Shown piece by piece: positions 36,952-45,729 of a stretch of DNA of 64,000 bases. This DNA comes from Stenotrophomonas acidaminiphila. Its GTDB lineage: Bacteria; Pseudomonadota; Gammaproteobacteria; Xanthomonadales; Xanthomonadaceae. The stretch's first letter is position 1, and every line of letters begins with the position of its first letter. The position numbers were made by a program, and so were the translations under genes. Below the pieces are notes generated by a model. It was not told the DNA's origin. It saw nothing but the letters and a program-made list of their open reading frames with translations, and searched no databases. The DNA lies in NCBI RefSeq assembly GCF_001431595.1, contig NZ_LDJO01000026.1:310001-374000 (forward strand). The letters are read 5' to 3'.

Positions 36952-37617
36952 ATGTCTTCGCATCATCCTTCCCACCCCACCGGCAAGCCGACCCCGCGCG
37001 GCACCGGTCCCGGCCGCCCCAAGGACCTGGGCAAGCGCGCCGCGATCCTGGAAACGGCCAAGGAAATGTTCATCGAACAGGGTTTCAACGGCGTGAGCAT
37101 GGACGGCATCGCCGCCGGCGCCGGCGTTTCCAAACTCACCGTCTACAGCCATTTCGGCGACAAGGAGACCCTGTTTTTCGAGGCGATCCAGGCCAAGTGC
37201 GTGGAGATGATGCCCGACGAGCTGTTCGTGACCGACAGCGAAGGCCCGCTGCGCGAGCAGCTGCGCGGGATCGGCCATGCGTTCTTCGCGCTGATCAGCA
37301 GCGACGAGGCCATCGCCACCCAGCGCATGATGATGACCCCGGAAACCGACGACCGGATCCGCGAGATGTTCTGGCAGGCCGGCCCCAAGCGCACCGAGAG
37401 CGCGTTGGCCGAATTCCTCGAGGCCCGCACGGCCCGCGGCGAACTGGCGATCGACGACCCGCGCCTGGCCGCGCGCCAGTTCTTCTGCCTGATCAAGGGC
37501 GAACTGCACGCGCATATGATGTGCGGGCTGTGCGCGGCCCCGGAGCAGCCCGACGCCGAGGCCCACATCGCCACCACGGTCGACTTCTTCATCCGCGCCT
37601 ATGCGCCCCGCCCCTAA
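36952..37617 (+). CDS. TetR/AcrR-family repressor of the RND pump
   Basis: A 221-residue regulator with a basic, proline-rich leader (1-25), an N-terminal HTH (AILETAKEMFIEQGFNGVSM, DGIAAGAGVSKLTVYSHFGD) and an all-helical ligand domain with a methionine-rich stretch (TQRMMMTPETD). It is divergent from the adaptor-permease operon, the usual arrangement for pump repressors. The inducing ligand is unknown. Confidence 0.9.
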   Translation: MSSHHPSHPTGKPTPRGTGPGRPKDLGKRAAILETAKEMFIEQGFNGVSMDGIAAGAGVSKLTVYSHFGDKETLFFEAIQAKCVEMMPDELFVTDSEGPLREQLRGIGHAFFALISSDEAIATQRMMMTPETDDRIREMFWQAGPKRTESALAEFLEARTARGELAIDDPRLAARQFFCLIKGELHAHMMCGLCAAPEQPDAEAHIATTVDFFIRAYAPRP

Positions 37618-37708
37618 CCTGAACGAACCGGAGGTCGTGATGACTTCCGGCACTGCGGACCTGCCGCGGGCACGGCGATGCTTGCCCCGCACTGCCCGCG
37701 CCAACCGG

Positions 37709-37714
37709 TAAAAT
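37709..37714 (+). promoter_or_regulatory. possible -10 element of pcm
   Basis: TAAAAT lies 33 bp before the pcm ATG, in the same sequence setting (GTAAAATGG) as the hemA element. Confidence 0.3.
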
Positions 37715-37747
37715 GGCCGGCCCACTGCGCCGGATTGACGAGACACC

Positions 37748-38395
37748 ATGACGATCGATTACTCCCACGCCCGCGAAATGATGGTCGAACAGCAGGTACG
37801 TCCCTGGGACGTGCTGGACCTGCGCGTGCTGGACGTCCTGGCGCGGCTGCCGCGCGAAGCCTTCGTGGCCGAGTCGCACAAGGCGCTGGCCTATGCAGAC
37901 ATCGAACTGCCGCTGGGCCATGGGCAGAAGATGATGAAGCCGGTGGTCGAAGGCCGCATGCTGCAGGCGCTGGACCTGCAGCCGGGCGACGAAGTGCTGG
38001 AGATCGGTACCGGCAGCGGCTTCATCAGCGCCTGCCTGGGCGAGCTGGCCCGCGAAGTGCTGAGCCTTGAAATCCAGCCGGAGCTGGCCGAGCGCGCGCG
38101 CGCCAACCTGGATGCCGCCAAGCTCGGCTCCAACGTGCGCATCGAGGTCGCCGACGCGCTGCAGTGGCAGACCCAGCGCCACTTCGACGCCATCTGCATC
38201 ACCGGTGCGGTGGATACCGTGCCGGCACACATCCTGAAGTGGCTGCGCCCCGGTGGCCGCCTGTTCGTCATCCAGGGCCGCTCGCCGGTGATGGAAGCGG
38301 CGCTGATCAAGGCCGACGGCAGCGTGCAGTCCCTGTTCGAAACCGATATCGACTATCTGCTGGGTGCCGCGCCGGCCCCGCAGTTCCAACTCTGA
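37748..38395 (+). CDS. pcm: protein-L-isoaspartate O-methyltransferase
   Basis: A SAM-dependent repair enzyme that methylates isoaspartyl residues in aged proteins. The 215-residue product has motif I VLEIGTGSGFISACLGEL, LSLEIQPELAERARANLD, and the post-II segment FDAICITGAVDTVPAHILKW and LRPGGRLFVIQG. The usual substrate-binding PxxxF region reads LPREAFVAESHKALAYADIE. It lies 24 bp before tolC, a linkage seen in Xanthomonadaceae. Confidence 0.92.
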   Translation: MTIDYSHAREMMVEQQVRPWDVLDLRVLDVLARLPREAFVAESHKALAYADIELPLGHGQKMMKPVVEGRMLQALDLQPGDEVLEIGTGSGFISACLGELAREVLSLEIQPELAERARANLDAAKLGSNVRIEVADALQWQTQRHFDAICITGAVDTVPAHILKWLRPGGRLFVIQGRSPVMEAALIKADGSVQSLFETDIDYLLGAAPAPQFQL

Positions 38396-38419
38396 TCCGC
38401 TACATCCAAGGAAGCCGCA

Positions 38420-39778
38420 ATGATCCGCCGATCCCTCGCCCTTGCGCTGGCTGTCGCCCTCTCGCCGCTGGCGGCCAATGCCGCCGACCTGATGCAGGTC
38501 TACGAAATGGCCCGCAACGGCGACCCGCAGCTGGCCTCCGCAGAGTCCAACCGGCTGTACACCAAGGAAGGCCAGGTGCAGGCCCGCGCGGCACTGCTGC
38601 CGTCGCTGGGCGGCTCGGCGTCGCTGAACCGCACCCGCTCCTCGCTGGATGGCGTCAGCGGCTCGAGCACCTCCACCTCGCGCAAGTACGGCATCTCGGG
38701 TGAGCAGACCCTGTTCAACTGGACCCAGTTCGCCAACCTGCGGACCCAGCGCGAGATCAGCAAGGCAGCCGACTTCGACCTGGAATCGGCGAACGACGAC
38801 CTGATCGTGCGCACCGCCACCACCTACTTCAACGTCCTGGTGGCGATCGAATCGCTCAGCGCCGCGCAGACCAACGAAGCGGCCGCCAAGAAGCAGTTCG
38901 ACTACGCCGACAAGCGCCTGGAAGTCGGTCTGGCGCCGATCACCGACGTGCACGAAGCCCGCGCCCAGTACGACCAGGCGCGCGCCAACACCATCCTCGC
39001 CCGCAACACCCTGGCCGATGCCTACCAGGCGCTGAGCGAACTGACCGGGCAGCCGGTGCAGGGCCTGCGCAGCCTGCCGGAGGACTTCCGTCCGGAACTG
39101 CCGGCCAACCGCGGCGACGTCGACAAGCTGGTGGCCGATGCGATCGCGCAGAACCCGGCGCTGAAGGCGCAGGAACTGAAGGTCAACGCCGCCGAGTCCG
39201 GCGTCTCGGCCGCCCGCGGCGGCCACTACCCGACCCTGTCGCTGGGCGGCAGCTGGGGCAAGAGCGCCAATTGGGGCGACAGCGTCGGCGGCTCCTCGTT
39301 CGGCCCGGACGCGACCACCAACTCGATCGGCCTGACCCTGAACGTGCCGATCTTCTCCGGTGGCGCCACCCAGTCCTACGTGCGCCAGGCCCTGGCCCAG
39401 CGCGACATCGCCCAGGACGGCTACGAGCAGCAGAAGCGCGCGCTGGACCGCAACACCCGCAATGCCTACCAGGCCGTGGTGGCGGGCATCAGCGAGGTCG
39501 AGGCACGCCGCCTGGCCGTGGTGTCGGCGCAGAGCGCGTACGACGCCTCGCAGGTCGGCCTGGAAGTCGGTACCCGTACCGTGCTGGACGTGGTGCAGAA
39601 CCAGCGCACCCTGTTCCAGGCCAAGCTGGACTATGCGCAGGCCCGCTACACCTTCCTGCTCAGCCGGCTGCAGCTCAGCCAGGCCATCGGCGCGCTGGAC
39701 GTGGCCGAGGTGCAGGACATCAACCGCCTGTTGACCCAGGATGCCGAGGCGCAGCTGGCGGCGGGCAGCATGCAGTAA
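38420..39778 (+). CDS. tolC: TolC-family outer-membrane channel
   Basis: A 452-residue outer-membrane efflux protein with a signal peptide (MIRRSLALALAVALSPLAANA, cleavage before ADLMQ). Two homologous halves follow, each with long helices and a small beta segment (GISGEQTLFNWTQFANLRTQ; GLTLNVPIFSGGATQSYVRQ). The trimer would form the exit duct for RND pumps and type I exporters, and is the likely partner of the pump at 32558-36844. A strong bidirectional terminator follows. Confidence 0.93.
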   Translation: MIRRSLALALAVALSPLAANAADLMQVYEMARNGDPQLASAESNRLYTKEGQVQARAALLPSLGGSASLNRTRSSLDGVSGSSTSTSRKYGISGEQTLFNWTQFANLRTQREISKAADFDLESANDDLIVRTATTYFNVLVAIESLSAAQTNEAAAKKQFDYADKRLEVGLAPITDVHEARAQYDQARANTILARNTLADAYQALSELTGQPVQGLRSLPEDFRPELPANRGDVDKLVADAIAQNPALKAQELKVNAAESGVSAARGGHYPTLSLGGSWGKSANWGDSVGGSSFGPDATTNSIGLTLNVPIFSGGATQSYVRQALAQRDIAQDGYEQQKRALDRNTRNAYQAVVAGISEVEARRLAVVSAQSAYDASQVGLEVGTRTVLDVVQNQRTLFQAKLDYAQARYTFLLSRLQLSQAIGALDVAEVQDINRLLTQDAEAQLAAGSMQ

Positions 39779-39805
39779 GTCCCGCCGCTTCACCGGCATG
39801 GACAT

Positions 39806-39835
39806 GCGAAAGGCGGGCTTTGGCCCGCCTTTCGC
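39806..39835. terminator. strong bidirectional terminator between tolC and waaA
   Basis: GCGAAAGGCGGGC and GCCCGCCTTTCGC form a perfect 13-bp stem with a TTTG loop between two convergent genes. The AAA/TTT inside the stem gives a short U-tract on both strands. Confidence 0.85.
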
Positions 39836-39881
39836 GTATGCGCCATCACGTGGCGCGGAAGCCAGACGTCGCGACTGCCTC

Positions 39882-41177
39882 CTACTCCGGTGCCGGCAAC
39901 CGCGGCGCGATCAGTTCCAGGGTCCGTTCCAGCGCACCGCGGCCGTTGGCCACCAGCTGGGCGCCGGCCTGGACCATCTGCCGGCGCGCCGACGCATCCC
40001 CCAGCAGGCGCAGCAGTTCGTCGCCGAGCTGGGCGGCATCGTCGCGGATGCTCAGCGCCCCGGCTTCGCTCATCCGCCGCGAGATCTCGGCGAAGTTGTG
40101 CAGGTGCGGGCCGGTGATCACCGCCGTACCCATCGCCGCCGGCTCCAGCAGGTTGTGCCCGCCGATGGCCTGCAGGCTGCCGCCGACGAAGGCCACCTGC
40201 GCGCAGGCGAAGAACGGCATCAGCTCGCCCAGCGTGTTGAGCACGAACACCTGGGTGTCGGCGCCCGGCCACTGCTCGGCGCTGCGCGTGGCCACGCGCC
40301 AGCCCTGGGCCCGCACCGACGCCTCGACCTTGGCGAACCGCTCCGGGTGCCGCGGCGCCCACAGCAGCAGCGCATCGGGATACCGCTCCAGCACGCGCGC
40401 ATGCAGGTCGATGACCGCCTGCTCTTCGCCTTCGTGGGTGCTGGCGGCGATCCAGGTCACGCGCCCGGCCGGCACATGCGCATGGAACGCGGCGAGCAGC
40501 GGCGCCGGATCCGGCGGGTGGATGTCGAACTTCAGGTTGCCCAGCGCGCAGACCTGCTCCTGGCGTGCGCCGAGCACGACGAAGCGGCGCGCATCCTCGC
40601 TCGACTGCGCGGCCACGCAGGTCACCGTGCGCAGCGCGCGCCCGACCAGCGGCCGCAGCAGGCGATAACCCTTCAGCGAGCGTGCCGACAGGCGCGCATT
40701 GAGGATGTAGACCGGGATCCGGCGATCGCGGCAGCCGAACAACAGGTTCGGCCACAACTCGGTTTCCAGGATCAACGCCAGGCTCGGGCGGAAATGGTCG
40801 AGGAAACGCCCGGCGCTGCCCGGCACGTCGTAAGGCAGGTAGACGTGGTCCACCGCGTCGCCCCACAGCGCGCGCACCCGCTGCGATCCGGTGGGGGTGA
40901 TGGTGGTGATGACCCAGCGGATGTCCGGGCGCTGCCGGCGCAGCGCATCCACCACCGGCGCGGCGGCGTTGACCTCGCCCACCGAGACCGCGTGCAGCCA
41001 CACGCAGGGCCTGCGCCCGCTTTCCGGATACGACGCATAGCGTTCGTCCCAGCGCTTGAAGTATTCGCGCACGCGGAAGCCACGCCATACCAGGTGATAG
41101 ACGGTGATGGGCAGCAGCAGGTACAGCAAGGCCGAGTACAGGCCCCGCAGCAGCAGTTCGACGGGATCCTTGCGCAT
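39882..41177 (-). CDS. waaA: 3-deoxy-D-manno-octulosonic acid (Kdo) transferase
   Basis: This enzyme adds Kdo to lipid IVA on the inner face of the inner membrane. The 431-residue product has an N-terminal membrane anchor (LYSALLYLLLPITVYHLVWR), the catalytic glutamate in WLHAVSVGEVNAA, VITTITPTGSQRV, LETELWPNLL, NARLSARSLKGY and the C-terminal GG-x-H-x-LLEP motif (GGHNLLEPAAMG). It is divergent from the lipid A acyltransferase with 120 bp between, which fits joint envelope function. Confidence 0.95.
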   Translation of the reverse strand: MRKDPVELLLRGLYSALLYLLLPITVYHLVWRGFRVREYFKRWDERYASYPESGRRPCVWLHAVSVGEVNAAAPVVDALRRQRPDIRWVITTITPTGSQRVRALWGDAVDHVYLPYDVPGSAGRFLDHFRPSLALILETELWPNLLFGCRDRRIPVYILNARLSARSLKGYRLLRPLVGRALRTVTCVAAQSSEDARRFVVLGARQEQVCALGNLKFDIHPPDPAPLLAAFHAHVPAGRVTWIAASTHEGEEQAVIDLHARVLERYPDALLLWAPRHPERFAKVEASVRAQGWRVATRSAEQWPGADTQVFVLNTLGELMPFFACAQVAFVGGSLQAIGGHNLLEPAAMGTAVITGPHLHNFAEISRRMSEAGALSIRDDAAQLGDELLRLLGDASARRQMVQAGAQLVANGRGALERTLELIAPRLPAPE

Positions 41178-41297
41178 CCGGCGAGGATACCTATGCGCGG
41201 GGAACTAGTGGATAGGAAACCGGCGGAGCTGCATGCGCGGCCATCGCCCCGGCCGCTTCCGGGTGCCCATCCGCGGGTTCCTCATTAGAATCCCCCC

Positions 41298-42224
41298 ATG
41301 TCCGACACCCCCACCTCCGCCACCCGCCCGTCACTGTGGCAGCCACGCCACTGGCCGACGTTCGCCTGGCTGGCGCTGGCCATGCTGGGCGCACGCCTGC
41401 CCTGGATGCTGCAGCGCGCGATCGGCCGCGGCATCGGCTGGCTGGCGCTGCACCTGGCCGGTACCCGCCGGCATGCCGCCGAGGTGAACATCCGCCTGTG
41501 CTTTCCCGAGCAGGACGAGGCCTGGCGGCGGCAACTGCTGCGCGACAGTTTCGATGCGCTCGGCGTGGGCATCTTCGAGTTCGCCCGCGCCTGGTGGGGC
41601 AGCATTGACGCGATCCGCCCGCGGGTGGAGATCCAGGGCCTTGAGCACCTGCAGGCACTGCAGGCGCAGGGCCGCGGCGTGTTGCTGGTGTCAGGACACT
41701 TCATGACCCTGGAGATGTGCGGGCGGCTGCTGTGCGACCACGTGCCGCTGGCCGGCATGTACCGGCGCTACCGCAACCCGGTGATGGAATGGGCGGTCAA
41801 GCACGGCCGCCTGCGCTACGCCAGCGCGATGTTCGCCAACGAGGACATCCGCGCCACCGTGCGCCACCTGAAGAAAGGCGGCCTGCTCTGGTACGCGCCC
41901 GACCAGGACATGCGCGGCAAGGATTCGGTGTTCGTGCCGTTCTTCGGGGTACCCGCTTCCACCATCACCGCCACCCACCAGTTCGCGCGGCTGACCGGCT
42001 GCGCCGTGGTGCCCTTCTTCCACCGTCGCGAAGGCGGGCGCTACCTGCTCACGATCGCGCCGCCGCTGCCGGACTTCCCCACCGAGGATGCGGTCGCCGA
42101 CACCGCGCGCGTCAACGCCGCGATCGAGCAGATGGTGCGCGAAGCGCCGGCCCAGTACCTGTGGATCCACCGCCGCTTCAAGCGGCAGCCGCAAGGACGC
42201 AGCCGCTTCTATCAGCGCGATTGA
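41298..42224 (+). CDS. lipid A lauroyl-type acyltransferase (LpxL/HtrB family)
   Basis: A 308-residue membrane-anchored acyltransferase that adds a secondary acyl chain to Kdo-lipid A. It has an N-terminal hydrophobic segment (FAWLALAMLGARLPWML) and the catalytic HX4E box in LVSGHFMTLEMCG. YRRYRNPVMEW, YAPDQDMRGKDSVFVPFFG and the terminal YLWIHRRFKRQP are also family features. LpxL or LpxM specificity cannot be decided. TAGAAT lies only 6 bp before the ATG, so the message may be nearly leaderless. Its stop overlaps the convergent ligase gene by 13 bp. Confidence 0.92.
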   Translation: MSDTPTSATRPSLWQPRHWPTFAWLALAMLGARLPWMLQRAIGRGIGWLALHLAGTRRHAAEVNIRLCFPEQDEAWRRQLLRDSFDALGVGIFEFARAWWGSIDAIRPRVEIQGLEHLQALQAQGRGVLLVSGHFMTLEMCGRLLCDHVPLAGMYRRYRNPVMEWAVKHGRLRYASAMFANEDIRATVRHLKKGGLLWYAPDQDMRGKDSVFVPFFGVPASTITATHQFARLTGCAVVPFFHRREGGRYLLTIAPPLPDFPTEDAVADTARVNAAIEQMVREAPAQYLWIHRRFKRQPQGRSRFYQRD

Positions 42225-43555
42225 TCGCCGCCGGCCGGCGCCGGCGACGGATGGGCAAGCAGGGCGCCGGCGAACAGCGCGGCCAGCAGCAGGGTCGCGC
42301 CGCCCCAGAACGCCGAGTAGAACGCCAGGTGGGTATTGAACGGGAACACCGTCACCGCCAGCGCCAGCGTGGCCGGGCGCGCCCGTGCCCGTGCCTCCGC
42401 GTCCGCGTAACGCCACGCGCGCCACGCCATGGACGCGCCGGCCAGCCACAGCAGCAGGCCCAGGATGCCGGTTTCGGACAGGATCTCGAGCACCAGCTGG
42501 TGGGCATGCAGCGCCGGCCCGGTGCCCCAGGCGGCGTACTGCCCGTGCGCCGGATCGCACTGCGGAAAGGCGTTGCGGAACTCGCGCGTGCCCACCCCGT
42601 TGAGCGGATGCGCGCGCACCATGCACGCAGCCGCGCTCCAGATCTGGCTGCGTCCGGACAGCGCCGCATCCACACCGGCCGCATCGCCGGTCAACGCCAT
42701 CGCGGTGCGCGTCACCCGCTCGCGCACCTGCGGGGACAGCCCGGCCAGCAGCACCGCGCCGAGCACGCCGGACAGCAGCACCAGGGCCATGCCCTTCCGG
42801 CCCAGCAGGCGCCAGCCGGAGAACAGCATCACCAGGGCATAGGTGATCCAGGACGCACGCGAACCGGCGAGCACGATCACCACCCCGGTCGGCAGCGCCG
42901 CCAGCAGCCAGCCCCAGCGTCCCCAGCGCGCGGCGGCGGCGAACAACAGGAACGGCGTGAGGCTGGCCAGTACCTGCCCGAACTTGAGGTTGCACGGCCC
43001 GAACACGCCGCTGAGCCGGTCCGCCTGCGCCACTTCCCCGGCGCTGCACAGGCCGTGCCCGCTGACCAGCCATTTCACCTGGTCCATCGACCAGAACAGC
43101 GGGCTGCTGCCGGCCAGTGCCTGCGCCAGCGCATCGGCCACCCACAACGCGACAACCACGCCCAATCCGGTGAAGGTGGCCCGGCGCCGGGCGTCGCTCG
43201 CCACGGCGATGGCCACCAGCCACATGAAAGGCAGGTGGCGCAGCCCGGCCGCGACCCGGCCCCACGCACGGCCGGGATCGTCCGCGTCCACAGCCGAGAC
43301 CAGCTGCGGCAGCCAATAGGCAAGGAACAGCGTGCTGGTCAGCGCCCACGCCGGCACGCTGAGCAGGCGGCGGCCGTCGCCGGTGAAGCGCTGCCACGCC
43401 AGGTAGCCCAGCATCACCAGCGCACCCAGCGCCAGCAACGCCTCGGCGATGCCCGGCGCCGGCCACGCCGCGACGCAGGCGATCACCCAGGCCGGGGCCC
43501 ATTTCAACGGAGGCGCCGGCGACGCCACGGGGGATTCAATCGACGAGTTCGCCAT
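42212..43555 (-). CDS. O-antigen ligase-like (WaaL/Wzy family) membrane protein
   Basis: A 447-residue protein with about ten to twelve membrane segments and one large periplasmic loop (about 290-350) containing RSQIWSAAACMVRAHPLNGV and GTGPALHAHQLVLEILSETG, the O-antigen ligase signature with its conserved arginine and histidine. Upstream VVIVLAGSRASWITYALV is also typical. It could ligate O-antigen or polymerise a surface polysaccharide. It overlaps the glycosyltransferase gene upstream by 20 bp and the acyltransferase gene convergently by 13 bp. Confidence 0.85.
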   Translation of the reverse strand: MANSSIESPVASPAPPLKWAPAWVIACVAAWPAPGIAEALLALGALVMLGYLAWQRFTGDGRRLLSVPAWALTSTLFLAYWLPQLVSAVDADDPGRAWGRVAAGLRHLPFMWLVAIAVASDARRRATFTGLGVVVALWVADALAQALAGSSPLFWSMDQVKWLVSGHGLCSAGEVAQADRLSGVFGPCNLKFGQVLASLTPFLLFAAAARWGRWGWLLAALPTGVVIVLAGSRASWITYALVMLFSGWRLLGRKGMALVLLSGVLGAVLLAGLSPQVRERVTRTAMALTGDAAGVDAALSGRSQIWSAAACMVRAHPLNGVGTREFRNAFPQCDPAHGQYAAWGTGPALHAHQLVLEILSETGILGLLLWLAGASMAWRAWRYADAEARARARPATLALAVTVFPFNTHLAFYSAFWGGATLLLAALFAGALLAHPSPAPAGGDQSR

Positions 43556-44648
43556 AAACGTCCAGCGTGGCACGCTGCATGGCCCGCAGGGTGAAAGGGA
43601 TGCGCCGCGGCAGCGGTGGCGGTTGCCGCAGCAGGTCCAGCGCACGCGCCACCAGTGTCGCGGCATCGCCCGGCGGCACCGCGCCGGAGGGCTGCAGCTC
43701 GCCCAGCAGTTCGCCGACCCCACCGTGGTCCCAGCCCAGTACCGGGCGGCCCACTGCCAGCGCTTCAAGCACGGTGCGGCCGAACGCCTCGGGCTTGTCC
43801 GACAGCTGCAGGACCAGGTCGCTGGCCGCGTAGGCCTGCGCGATCCGGGTGGTGGGTTCGGTGATGGCGACCGCGTCGGCGATGCGCAGCGTGGCGGCCT
43901 GCTGCTCCAGTTCGCGCACGTATGCCTCGCGCCCCGGCTCGCGTGCGCCCGGCATCCACAGCCGTGCCAGCACATCGTGCCCGCGCAATGCCGCCAGCAG
44001 GTGCAGCGCATGCGCATGGCCCTTGAGGCGGGTGCCGCGACCGGGCAACAGCAACAGCGGCCCGGCGCCGGCCAGCGCCGGATGCAGCGCTTCGACCGCC
44101 AGCCGCGGCCGCCGGTCGGCCGGCGCCACGTGCGGGAACTGCGCCAGGTCCACGCCACGCGGGATCACCCGCAGGCGCTGCGGATCGGTGGCCGGGTAAT
44201 GCGCGAGCAGGTAGTCGCGCACGCTGCGGGACACGCAGATCACCCGCTCGCCACTGGCCATGATGCCGCTGTAGCGACCCGGTGAATTGAGCCCATGCAT
44301 GGTCGTGACCCAGTGTGGGCGCCGTTCCCGCGGCATGCCGCGCAGCGCGTGCCAGCCCAGCCAGGCCGGCAGCCGCGAACGCGCGTGCACGATATCGGCG
44401 CCGGTTTCGGCGAACAGCCTGCGCAGCGACACCACGTGGCGCAGGGTCAGCAGCGACTTGCGGCCGATGTCCAGCGCCAGGTGTTCGGCACCGCTGTCCA
44501 GCAGCGGCGGCACCAGACGGCCACCGGCCGAGACCACGATGGCGCGATGCCCGGCCTCCACCAGCGCCTGGGCGATCTCCAGCGTCGAGCGCTCGACGCC
44601 GCCGGAGTGCAGCGCCGGCAGCAGCTGCACCACGGTCAGGCGGCGCAT
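43536..44648 (-). CDS. GT4-family glycosyltransferase
   Basis: A 370-residue GT-B glycosyltransferase. The N-terminal donor loop LLPALHSGGVERSTLEIAQA and ADIVHARSRLPAWLGWHALR are seen. The C-terminal domain has LLLLPGRGTRLKGHAHALHL and the nucleotide-sugar EX7E segment PEAFGRTVLEALAVGRPVLG. It most likely extends LPS core or another glycan in the cytoplasm. It sits between the zinc protein and the ligase on one strand; acceptor and sugar are unknown. Confidence 0.9.
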   Translation of the reverse strand: MRRLTVVQLLPALHSGGVERSTLEIAQALVEAGHRAIVVSAGGRLVPPLLDSGAEHLALDIGRKSLLTLRHVVSLRRLFAETGADIVHARSRLPAWLGWHALRGMPRERRPHWVTTMHGLNSPGRYSGIMASGERVICVSRSVRDYLLAHYPATDPQRLRVIPRGVDLAQFPHVAPADRRPRLAVEALHPALAGAGPLLLLPGRGTRLKGHAHALHLLAALRGHDVLARLWMPGAREPGREAYVRELEQQAATLRIADAVAITEPTTRIAQAYAASDLVLQLSDKPEAFGRTVLEALAVGRPVLGWDHGGVGELLGELQPSGAVPPGDAATLVARALDLLRQPPPLPRRIPFTLRAMQRATLDVYGELVD

Positions 44649-44656
44649 GCGGGCGT

Positions 44657-44854
44657 TCAGTCGACCAGCACGAACACCGCGCCGCAGTACGGGCAGGCGG
44701 CTTCGCCGTTGGGCTCGTTCTCGATCGGCAGGTAAACCCGCGGATGCGAATTCCACAGCGCCATCTCCGGCGTCGGGCAGCTCAACGGCAGGTCGGCACG
44801 GTGCACGTTGTAGCGCTTCTCGGCGTTGGCGGGCGCGGCGGCGGTATGGCTCAT
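44657..44854 (-). CDS. small CHCC-type zinc-finger protein
   Basis: A 65-residue protein: an Ala-rich start (MSHTAAAPANAEKRYNVH), a conserved LPLSCPTPEMALWNSHPRVY with Cys and His, and the C-terminal knuckle EAACPYCGAVFVLVD. The C-x(n)-H-x(n)-C-x2-C spacing fits the zf-CHCC family related to the C-terminus of complex I subunit NDUFS6. It is separated by 8 bp from the glycosyltransferase gene. Role unknown; it binds a metal by motif. Confidence 0.85.
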   Translation of the reverse strand: MSHTAAAPANAEKRYNVHRADLPLSCPTPEMALWNSHPRVYLPIENEPNGEAACPYCGAVFVLVD

Positions 44855-45384
44855 GGCGTCATTCACACAGGAAAACCGGGACCGGGCAATTCTAGCAGCG
44901 CCGGCAGGACATGGACTTCGCCGGACATGAGCCGGTGCCATGTCCGGCGACTCCTTCTGCGATGGCCCGCACCCGGCCGCCACCCCATGGCGCCCCGGCA
45001 GCCACCGCGTCCAGCGCTACGTCCGCCAGCTCGGGGCCTGCGCATGGAGGAGTTCCCTGACCGCTCCGCCGCGCTGACCACGCACATCCTGGGGGGCAGC
45101 AGCGCGACCAACCGCACCCGGGATTCTTCGCCAGGGTGTGTGGTGTTCGATCCGCAGCGGTTCATGCCGCCTGCCGGCCACCTGGATCCGCGCGCTGTCT
45201 TCCGCCCTGCGGGTGGTCAATGGCCACCTGCGCATCGAGGACGACGGCAGGCCGACGTCCCGGCTGGCCGCATGCTGGGGGATTCATCGCCAGCCGGCGC
45301 CTGCCGGGATCCTGGCACCCGGCAGTGATGCACCTGATGCCCGCCGGCGCCCCGGTACCGGCGGCACCGACACACGCCTGGTTC
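44855..45384. other. 530-bp region without a supported gene
   Basis: GC-rich sequence with no intact gene that I can support. Short plus-strand frames exist (for example from 45138, containing SALRVVNGHLRIEDDGRPTS) but lack a start signal and change frame, so this may be a decayed gene. A GCCGGACATG-type inverted repeat lies near 44916-44950 (GCCGGACATG followed by CATGTCCGGC), a possible terminator or small RNA structure. Confidence 0.4.
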
Positions 45385-45519
45385 TCAGACCAGGATGCCC
45401 AGCAACCCACCCACGCTGATGCCGACGACGGTACCGACAAAGAGACCGGCAAGGAACTGCATCCGCAGCGAATCGGAGACGCCGCGCCTGACGTCATGGT
45501 CCGAGATCTTCTTGAACAT
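45385..45519 (-). CDS. 44-residue single-pass membrane protein downstream of luxI
   Basis: MFKKISDHDVRRGVSDSLRM leads into one glycine-rich membrane helix (FLAGLFVGTVVGISVGGLLG) ending ILV. GGGAGATGGGGGC precedes the ATG, giving a good ribosome site. GxxxG spacing in the helix suggests oligomerisation in the membrane. It lies 198 bp after luxI on the same strand, with a lux-box-like palindrome (45714-45729) upstream, so it could be a quorum-sensing target. No family recognised. Confidence 0.6.
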   Translation of the reverse strand: MFKKISDHDVRRGVSDSLRMQFLAGLFVGTVVGISVGGLLGILV

Positions 45520-45713
45520 GCCCCCATCTCCCGATATGAAAGAACACGGAGGGGCGCGCCAGGCGCGCACGAAGCAGGACCGCTCCCGCCTGCAACCTCC
45601 CTGTTCCCTCCGCATGGCATTCCACGCCGGCCGGGACGACGAGCCCATTTTCCCGTCTCCCGCAGGCCCTCCGGCCTGACATGGATTTCACCCGAGATAC
45701 CCGTTTCCCGTAA

Positions 45714-45729
45714 CTGTCAGAATTGACAG
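45714..45729. promoter_or_regulatory. lux-box-like palindrome at the 3' end of luxI (box 3)
   Basis: CTGTCAGAATTGACAG, with CTGTCA/TGACAG arms, overlaps the last codons and stop of luxI. It is 195 bp upstream of the 44-residue membrane protein gene. The surrounding 23 bp (45711-45733) match 46379-46401 at 22 of 23 positions. Confidence 0.6.

Noticed and set aside
44855..45384. Plus-strand frames in the gap before the 44-residue gene
   Set aside because: A few coherent-looking residues occur, but frames break, lack starts and match no family I can name.
45714..45729. Box 3 as a simple terminator of luxI
   Set aside because: The stem is only 6 bp, without a T-run, and the flanks match the luxI operator copy; still possible but less likely than a regulatory element.
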